This document shows positions 57,106 through 64,000 of a stretch of DNA of 64,000 nucleotides, in pieces. A model generated the notes under the pieces. It saw only the letters and a list, made by a program, of their open reading frames with translations, did no database searches and was not told the origin of the DNA. Position numbers and translations under genes: made by a program. Numbering within the stretch: the stretch's first letter is position 1; every line of letters starts with the position of its first letter. This DNA comes from Anthoceros angustus (taxonomy: Eukaryota > Streptophyta > Anthocerotopsida > Anthocerotales > Anthocerotaceae): assembly GCA_010909165.1 (NCBI GenBank), contig MU008159.1, positions 744,001 to 808,000 on the forward strand, given 5' to 3'.

Positions 57106-57615
57106 TAATCAACATCCCCAGAGTTTCACAGATATTTCGACTTCCAAGTGGAACCTACGATCTGTCGATCAGAAGATCCCAGTGAACAATGAAGCGCCAA
57201 CTGGATACTTCACCTCAGCAAGAAGAAAGAGTCCTTGGGGCCTGCCATGAATCGTAGCTGCCCAAGAGCACAGGTTGTGGTCCACAGTAACTTAGAAGGT
57301 TGTGACAAGCCTTGCCGAACACTACCTGCCGCCTCCAACAAAACTTTCTTTCCCGTGCATCATGGGCAGCTTAAGAACCATAGTTGTGGTGAACAGGAAT
57401 GATGACGACAAGACATGCTGCAAAGTTTGCATGCGTTTGATACCATATCTGTTGTCTACTGAAAATGTTCGGTGATAATCGGTGACATCGCTGGATTGAT
57501 CAGAGAGTGAAGCGAATGTGCAAGCCAAGCGTTTTTAAGAGCGAAGGTGAAACGGTGCTTGACCGTAACCGTCCTATATGCGCCTGTTTGGTGCTTGAAT
57601 TGAAACGTGCCCTAA

Positions 57616-57697
57616 GTTGCTCTACCAACGCCACACAACATAGTCTTATTGGAGAGGTTGCTCTACCAACGCCACACAACATAGTCTTATTGGAGAG
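57616..57697. repeat. 41-bp perfect tandem duplication
   Basis: GTTGCTCTACCAACGCCACA plus 21 bases, repeated without change from 57616 to 57656 and 57657 to 57697. It lies just upstream of the copia element; the surrounding 57106-57730 shows no gene. Perfect identity implies a recent event. Confidence 0.95.
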
Positions 57698-57734
57698 GTC
57701 CCACCTCTTTCACACCTGCAAGAGGTAATAAGGA

Positions 57735-60700
57735 GGGTGGCATTGTTTGTTCTTGGTGCAGAATACTAAACCGCACGGAAAAGGACTGTAGAAAAAAGAA
57801 GAATGACGAGCCTACAAAAGAGGCCCCACCTGGAGCGCATGTTGTTGTCAAAAGACAAGTCTTCAGCAACACCATCAGCTCTCACTGTATGCATGGCATC
57901 CTCAAAGCCTTCAGACCCCTGCTGGTACTTAGACAGTGGAGCCACTTGCCACATCTGTTATAATAAAAACTCTTTTGAGTCTTATTCCCCAACCACATGA
58001 CACAAGTCTGTCCTCTTGGGTGATGACCACAATCTTCCCATAGCCGAAGTAGGTCATGTTGTTCTCACATGTGATTCAAGTCAACTTCTCCTATTAAACA
58101 ATGTCCTTCACGTACCATCTATGTGTAAAAATCTTATATCTGCTGCTAGTCTCTGTTTAGAACACACTATCCAAGTCACTCTTCACGTAGAAAGCTGCTT
58201 TATTTCCTATGTCAAAAATAAATCATATGCTATCTGCACATGCACATTAGAAGATGGACTTTACAAATTGTCAGTCCAAGTGGGTCCCACACTTTTCATT
58301 AATATAGCGTCCCAAAATTCTGCTACCCCAACTCACATCATGCTTTGGCATTGTCGTCTAGGTCATGCCCACAGTAAGAAATTACTTCAAATGTCTGCGG
58401 AAATTTTTCATAGAACTCCCTGTCTCTCCAGAATACAGCACCTACCTTGGTGCGAGGCTTGTGTCATCACCAAACAACACCAAGCCCCTTTTAAGAACAC
58501 CTTACCACCGAGGGCGCCATCACCTCTTGAGCTTGTTCATACAGACATTTGTGGACCTATCTCTACACCCTCCTTTAGTGAAAGTAAATATTTTCTAACA
58601 TTCACAGACGACTTCTCCCGTTTTGTCCTTACCTACATTATCAAGCACAAAAGTGATGCATATCACTTCTTCAAGGACTACATGGCATGGGCTGAGAGAT
58701 TGACAGAGAGGAAACTCAAAACCTTACGTTCCGACAATGGTGGCGAGTTTACCTCACAAGCATTTGCTAATTTTTGTCGAGCTGAAGGCATAGCTCAACA
58801 ATTTTCAATAGTTCATACTCCTCAGCAAAATGGTGTAGCAGAAAATAAGAATCTGCGCCTACAAGAGATCATTGGCTGCTTATTATCCCAAGCAAAATTA
58901 CCAAAAATTTATTGGGCTGAAGTTATCCTTATAGGAACCTATCTCATGAACAGATTGCCCACATCTGCAGTTCAAGGTATGACTCCATATGAAGCTTTTA
59001 TTGGTCGCAAGCCTTCTATTGAACACCTTCAAATATTTGGATCTCCTACTTACGTCTTTATCCCTAAAGTACAATGCAAGAAATTAGATCCTAACGCAGC
59101 TAAGTATACTTTTATTGGCTATACCGAAGGCATTAAAGACTATAAATTATTCGACCCCTCTACCCACAAGCTCCTTTATGCACGGAGCGTTATATTTCAC
59201 GAGTCTCACCTATTTTCTTCTATTTTCACCTATGATCCGGATCCTGATCCTGGCTATGCTGTTAAGGATGATCCGGTACTTATGGATGATCCTGAACTGA
59301 TGTAGAAGATGTTCAACCTGTATCCATGTACAATCTTCGTTCTCCCCTAACTGTTCCTGGACCTGCTGGCTGGAAAGAGCCCTCTTTAGGATACCTTGCT
59401 GTAGTTAACAATATTTTCCTAGTAGAGTCTCCCTATTTAGAGGCAGTTTACAAAGCCACTTCTGATCCTGAAGAACCTGCTACCTTAAAACAAGCCTTTA
59501 CATCCCCTGAAAAGGACTTATGGAAGCTAGCTGTAGATTTTGAACACAACTTCTTAGTTAAGAATTCTACATGGGAATTAGTTAGGCCACCTAAAGGGAG
59601 AAAAATTGTCACCAGCAAATGGGTTTTCAAAATTAAACGCAAGGGAGATAGCTCTATTGAACGCTATAAAGCGCGCCTAGTGGCAAGAGGTTTTACTCGA
59701 ATTCCAGATCTAGATTATTTACCTTATGCCACATATGCTCCAGTAGCCAAGTTTGCTTCCCTTCGAATGATTTTCGCCTTAACTACACAACATGATTTTC
59801 ACCTCCATATGATGGACATAAAGACAGCTTATCTATATGGCCGGCTACAAGAAGAAATCTAAAAGAGACAACCCGAGGGTTATGAAGTTCAAGGCAAGGA
59901 AGATTGGGTATGCAAACTTATTAAATATATTTATGGTTTAAAAAAATATGGAAAAGAGTGGAATGTAACCATACATGTTAAGCTAGTAAAACGTGGTTTT
60001 AGAAGAAGCAAAGTTGACGCTAGCATGTACATTGTGATATCAAGAGGCGATATACTTCACCTGCTATGTTACGTTGATGATTTATTCATGGCTTCATCAT
60101 TAGCTTCACTTCTTGGAGAGATTAAAGCTTAGTTAAAAGGTCACTTCAAGATGACTGATCTTGAAGAAATGACCTATGCTCTTGGAGTAAATATTATTCG
60201 AAATAGAATTGATAAAACTTGAAGTATTGTTCAAACCAAGTATATAAATGAAAGCTTAGTTAAGTTCGGACTTGAGGATGCAAAACCTGCCCCTACTCCT
60301 TTAGCTAGCAGCATACAACTCACCTTAGCTATGAGTCCGAAGACAATTGCGGAAAAACAAGAGATGTAGATAGTTCCATATAGGCATGTCGTCGGCACCT
60401 TAATACATTTAAGTAATTTCACAAGATCAGACATATCATTTGAAGTAACGCCTGCTCACAATTCTTGGAGAATCCTAGATGTGAGCACTGGATGTCAATA
60501 AAGCGCATCTTTAGATACCTCAAGGGTACCATGAATACTGGACTTATTTATAGACATACACCAGGTATTCAAAAACTTCTCTTAACAGCCTATGTTGATG
60601 CCGATTATGCTGGCGATCCCCATACAAGGAAATCAGTATCAGGTTACATACTCATCTTAGGCAAAGCTCCTATCTCCTGGGCAAGTCAGAAACAACCTAC

Positions 60701-61025
60701 TATTGCCCTATCCAGTACCGAGTCAGAATATAGAGTCCTGACTTTAGCAGCTAAGGACATCATATGGAGTAGGTTAGCTTTACGTGAATTAAACCATCCG
60801 CAAAATAATCCCACAATTTTGTTGAGTGATAGTCAGGGAGCAATAGCCTTAGCTCGTAACCCTTGTTTTTCACTCTAGAACTAAGCATATAGCAGTTGAG
60901 TACCATTACATTAGAGAGGTATTAGAATATAAAACAATAGATATTCATTATATCCAAACTCATGAAAACCTAGCTGATTTATTAACAAAATCCCTTGGTC
61001 GGGACTTACACAATAACACATGAAA
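57735..61025 (+). pseudogene. Ty1/copia retrotransposon, near-complete pol, defective
   Basis: Domains in copia order on the plus strand. First a gag zinc knuckle with His replaced by Arg (CSWCRILNRTEKDC, about 57752-57793). Then protease (WYLDSGATCH, about 57926), integrase (58016-59305; H..H..CEAC zinc part, TDICGP, SDNGGEF, PQQNGVAE), RT (59326 onward; WVFKIKRKGDSSIERYKARL, ARGF) with the catalytic CYVDDLFMA intact near 60070, and RNase H (YVDADYAGD, ISWASQKQPTIALSSTESEY), ending SLGRDLHNNT near 61023. In-frame stops at 57998 (TGA), 59860 (TAA), about 60130, 60220 and 60367, and frame changes near 59310, 60440 and 60870, make it non-autonomous. A GGGGG-containing purine run at about 61086-61095 could be the polypurine tract. 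LTRs were not identified. Confidence 0.92.
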
Positions 61026-61296
61026 TGTCTAGGTGTCTTAAACATCAAGTCCAAACCACCTTAAGTTAAGATATTAACATAGGTATTTAGGGGGCAGACT
61101 CAATATAACCTTTTATCCTAGCCCCAAGTTTGGCTTATGAATTCAGTTTCCTCCTCAATTTCTAACTGCTGCTCATAACAAGCTTTTGCTTCCTCTTCAA
61201 GAGCCCAAATGGAACCTATGCTCATAACAGGAAGTTGAAGTATTAATTAATATATATAATAATATATAGCTAGAAACTTAGGTTACAATAATTAAC

Positions 61297-61606
61297 CTAA
61301 TACTTAGGGCACTTACTATAAGCGTGCCTGGTGTGACCCTCATATTCTTTGCAAGGTTCACATCCAATCCAAACCATGTGCAGCCCAGTTTTTGAGCATA
61401 TATAGGTTTGAGGAACACATGCGTCATCCTCCTCACCGGGACAAACCAAGTTATTCAAGTTTGACAAATTACCAACGGGTAAGGACCTCTTTGGGATGTT
61501 GTAACCTACATATGTAATAGATTTCATAGGAACTGCAACGTTCACAGAAGTAGTCCCTATGCATTTGTCCGCAAGTTTAGGTTGAGCTACCATGCATGAA
61601 AACTGT
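61297..61606 (-). CDS. Small cysteine-rich ORF, possible exon
   Basis: A 98-codon minus ORF from the ATG at 61593. If a splice acceptor at about 61607 (GATGAACAG) is used, the coding part begins FSCMVAQPK and has eight Cys, an even number suited to disulfides: C..C..CPGEEDDAC..C..CEPC..C. Twice a Cys pair is spaced by two or six residues. No family recognised and no signal peptide in the visible part; an upstream exon would have to supply it. It is flanked by transposon remnants, so it may be a gene fragment. Confidence 0.35.
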
Positions 61607-61609
61607 TCA

Positions 61610-62920
61610 TCTTCAAATCATGGAAAAAGGAAATATCAATCGTAGGGAAAATAGTGATTCACCTATCTCCGGATAAAGTTTCCCCTTTCCTTTCCTATCC
61701 ACCACTGAGGCATCATCCAGTCTGATTGGCTCATCTACAGCCACCACACATACCACAAGCAATTTGTCAGCTCACTATCACCCTATCACATCGATGTCAA
61801 GTCTTTAGACTGCATACTTGTACCTCTAGTAGCACTCTTTCCAGGGGTATGATTTGCAGTCATAGGACCAGCCCTCAAGACACAACTTCGTCAACTTGGG
61901 CTGCCCTCGCAGACAACAGTGGCTTCTTGGATGTTTTTAGGAGCAGTTTTCGGCACTTTCGCAGCAGAATGTTTCTCTTTTTGAAGAACACATGTACATC
62001 ATAGCAACATTATGGTTCCTAACAAGCTATGTGCACGAAGCTATTTTGCTGATTGCTTAAGACATCAAGAGCTACCTTACGTAGACTTCGAGAAATTCTC
62101 GTCAAATGCATCCCAGTTGCTGGTTTCAGTCAAAGATGACAAATTTATAATGTGAACAGGCACACTAGGAGGGAGTTCATCCACTGGAGACCCGTTTTTT
62201 AGGCTATCTGCAATATGTGACAATTTTTTGCCATCAAATTTCCTTCTGCCGGTTGATCTTGCAAATATGAGAGGCTGATCTGGTGTTGGCGTTGGACGTG
62301 CGCGGCTTCTCTCCTTCACAGAGCAGGCGCGCGCTCTCCTTCCATGTCCATGGCAAGAGGACACCCTTTTTCTTTGGCAGAGGACCGGCGCACGGTGGCA
62401 ATCTTCCTTGCCTGTTTGTGGGCGTCTGCAGCATTGGGCCGGCCTCGGACACATGCCACAGCACGCCACCGCATTCCAACGCCGCGCAGATTCATGACCG
62501 CCGCGCAGCGCGACTTTGAGCTTTCCCTTGTGACTTATTTGCTGAGCTATGGCTGCAAGGCGCGCCCATCCTTCTCCTTTTCCGGTATGCGTATGCACAA
62601 GGGCGCCCGACGACGGACTCTAAATGCTGCAGCGAGGGCACCAGGCACTTGTGTGGTGCGAGCGTGGCGCTACCAAGGGCGTGACCTCCGCATCGCCTCC
62701 CTTGAACCTGCGGTGCAGCGCGCGTGGGCAAACCGCCCACGCGCGTCGCGCATTTGTGTCCAGGAAGAGTGAGGGGATGCGGTGGCGACGGCCAGTTTCC
62801 AGCAGATTGCACTGATTCTAACAAAGATGCTCCTATCGCCATCGCCAGATACCTGCAAGCAAGCACCCACCACAAGTTTGATGATGACAGCAAGACGACA
62901 ACTAACCATCAAAACCCATT
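61610..62920. other. No recognisable gene
   Basis: GC-rich in 62,280-62,800 with overlapping ORFs on both strands (173 codons minus at 62077-62598; 142 codons plus at 62344-62772). They overlap each other antisense, and none shows a domain. Confidence 0.45.
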
Positions 62921-62924
62921 TTTG

Positions 62925-63340
62925 GTTTTGAGAATAAAGTCCTATTTTCTAGTTTCATTTTTATTTTCATATTTTATGGCTATTTTCTAATTACAATAAA
63001 TGCCCATTTATCAACAACATAAGTTTGGATTTTCCTTTAGCTCTTTAGCTTGCTAGTTTAGGAAATCCTTAAACCTACTTAGCTTATTTTCCTAGCTTAA
63101 TCTCACCCTCATCTCATAGTGAATGGGAGTGATAAAATATATACCTCTCTAGGGCACTATTCGCCAAGGCACCTTTAAATCCCTAGAATTAATGATTTAT
63201 TAATTCTTAGGGCTGGAAGTAGTTTCTTAGGAAGTTACTTAAGTAGTTAGTTGTTATATCGGTTATATCGGTTGCAACAACCTTTAACCATTTGTACTAT
63301 ATAAATACTTATTCTAGGCAACATAATCAATGCTAAGAAT
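62925..63340 (+). repeat. AT-rich, LTR-like block with a TATA box
   Basis: Composition changes sharply from GC-rich to AT-rich at 62,920. The block contains CTAGTTT/CTAGCTT motifs, a tandem TTATATCGG (about 63256 and 63265) and ACTATATAAATAC (about 63297-63309), a good plus-strand TATA box. It resembles the U3-R part of a copia LTR, but no second copy lies in the window. Confidence 0.4.
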
Positions 63341-64000
63341 CCTTTGGGCAAGCATGATTCTCATCAGAAACCCGTTGGCAAGGCAGCCCTCAAGGACTTC
63401 GGAGAGATGAATGAGACATTCGTCAAGGTGTCTGCCGGAAGCAATGCCTCTCTTCTTCACAGACTGTCCCTGCCAAACTTTTGTCTGCTTCCAACTTGGA
63501 ACACAAAAGCAATCCCATCAGTTCACGCAATCCTATTTGTCTCATCGGATTCTTCAAGGCATCATGCTATATTAGAAGGTGCATAACTGGTCTAAGCGCT
63601 CTATTCAAGACCCCACCGAAAATAACTTTCCTTTGGAGATCAGTAGGCCCTTCCATGAAAGCAAGCATGGATGTTTTTGTGACAGCAGGTGAGACTTTGC
63701 TCTATACAAAATATCTTCAAAGACACTACAGATCAGAGTGCTCTTGCAAATGTCAACAGTGACTATCGCAAAGCTTAAGTTAAAGCTTAATTTGATCTCA
63801 CATTCTCTAGCAATGATTGAGCAATAATTTACACAATGAAAAGATTTGTAAAAACCATATTGGTTAGATATCACAAGGAGCAAGTACTTACCTTGGAGCT
63901 TAACCAAAATCAAGATGATTTGATTATTAAATTGCTGGACAATGCATAGATTCCTGAGTATTGGAGAGGACAAAGCAACCTCACCTTTTCATCTTGGTTT
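63341..64000. other. No recognisable gene
   Basis: Short ORFs only (for example 63605-63973 minus). Possibly the interior of an element whose LTR is the preceding block. Confidence 0.4.

Noticed and set aside
1-64000. CRISPR array or bacterial operon structure
   Set aside because: Direct repeats present are satellites or LTRs; genes are spliced and single, so the DNA is eukaryotic.

Overview
The window is eukaryotic nuclear DNA from a green plant (streptophyte), probably a non-seed lineage. The evidence is spliced genes for a plant-type cytosolic glutamyl-tRNA synthetase, U2AF35 and POP5, a PLS-type pentatricopeptide (PPR) protein, a GH81 beta-1,3-glucanase, and Ty3/gypsy and Ty1/copia retrotransposons. 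The introns I could place are short (77-136 bp) with GT/AG ends, apart from one probable GC-AG intron. The lineage is an inference from gene content and intron size; no species can be named from sequence alone.

Layout. Positions 1-13,849 are gene-poor and repeat-rich: a diverged direct repeat, several minisatellites, two (ATAC)n arrays, a 42-bp satellite with a five-monomer (210 bp) higher-order period, clusters of small CCTAC/GTAGG palindromes, a decayed LTR, and a broken gag gene with two zinc knuckles in different frames. Positions 13,850-26,759 are one complete but mutated Ty3/gypsy element on the minus strand with unusually long LTRs (about 3.55 kb). Positions 26,760-34,600 hold a duplicated segment split by a single N (probably an assembly artefact), an internally deleted minus-strand copia remnant, and a decayed coiled-coil reading frame.

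From 34.9 to 55.6 kb lies a gene island: U2AF35 (+), a multi-exon gene with a DUF3598-like C-terminal domain (-), an AT-rich stretch with an unrecognised 189-codon ORF, GluRS (-), a PPR gene (+), POP5 (-), GH81 (-), and a secreted Glu/Lys-rich repeat protein (+). GluRS and the PPR gene are divergent; the PPR gene and POP5 are convergent and only about 100 bp apart. Most serve housekeeping roles in RNA processing and translation (3' splice-site recognition, RNase P/MRP, tRNA charging, probably organelle RNA metabolism); I see no sign that they form a dedicated pathway.

From 56.3 to 64 kb the sequence decays again: a cation-exchanger (MHX/NCX-like) pseudogene, a defective plus-strand copia element, a small cysteine-rich ORF and an LTR-like AT-rich block.

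I found no convincing new multi-gene system. The strongest leads are the higher-order 42-bp satellite, the long-LTR gypsy family with conserved promoter-like boxes on both strands, the probable GC-AG intron in the U2AF35 gene, and the secreted charged-repeat protein with a run of five one-base shortenings in successive repeat units. Many frames in the repeats are broken by one-base indels, so residual sequencing error cannot be excluded for individual frameshifts.
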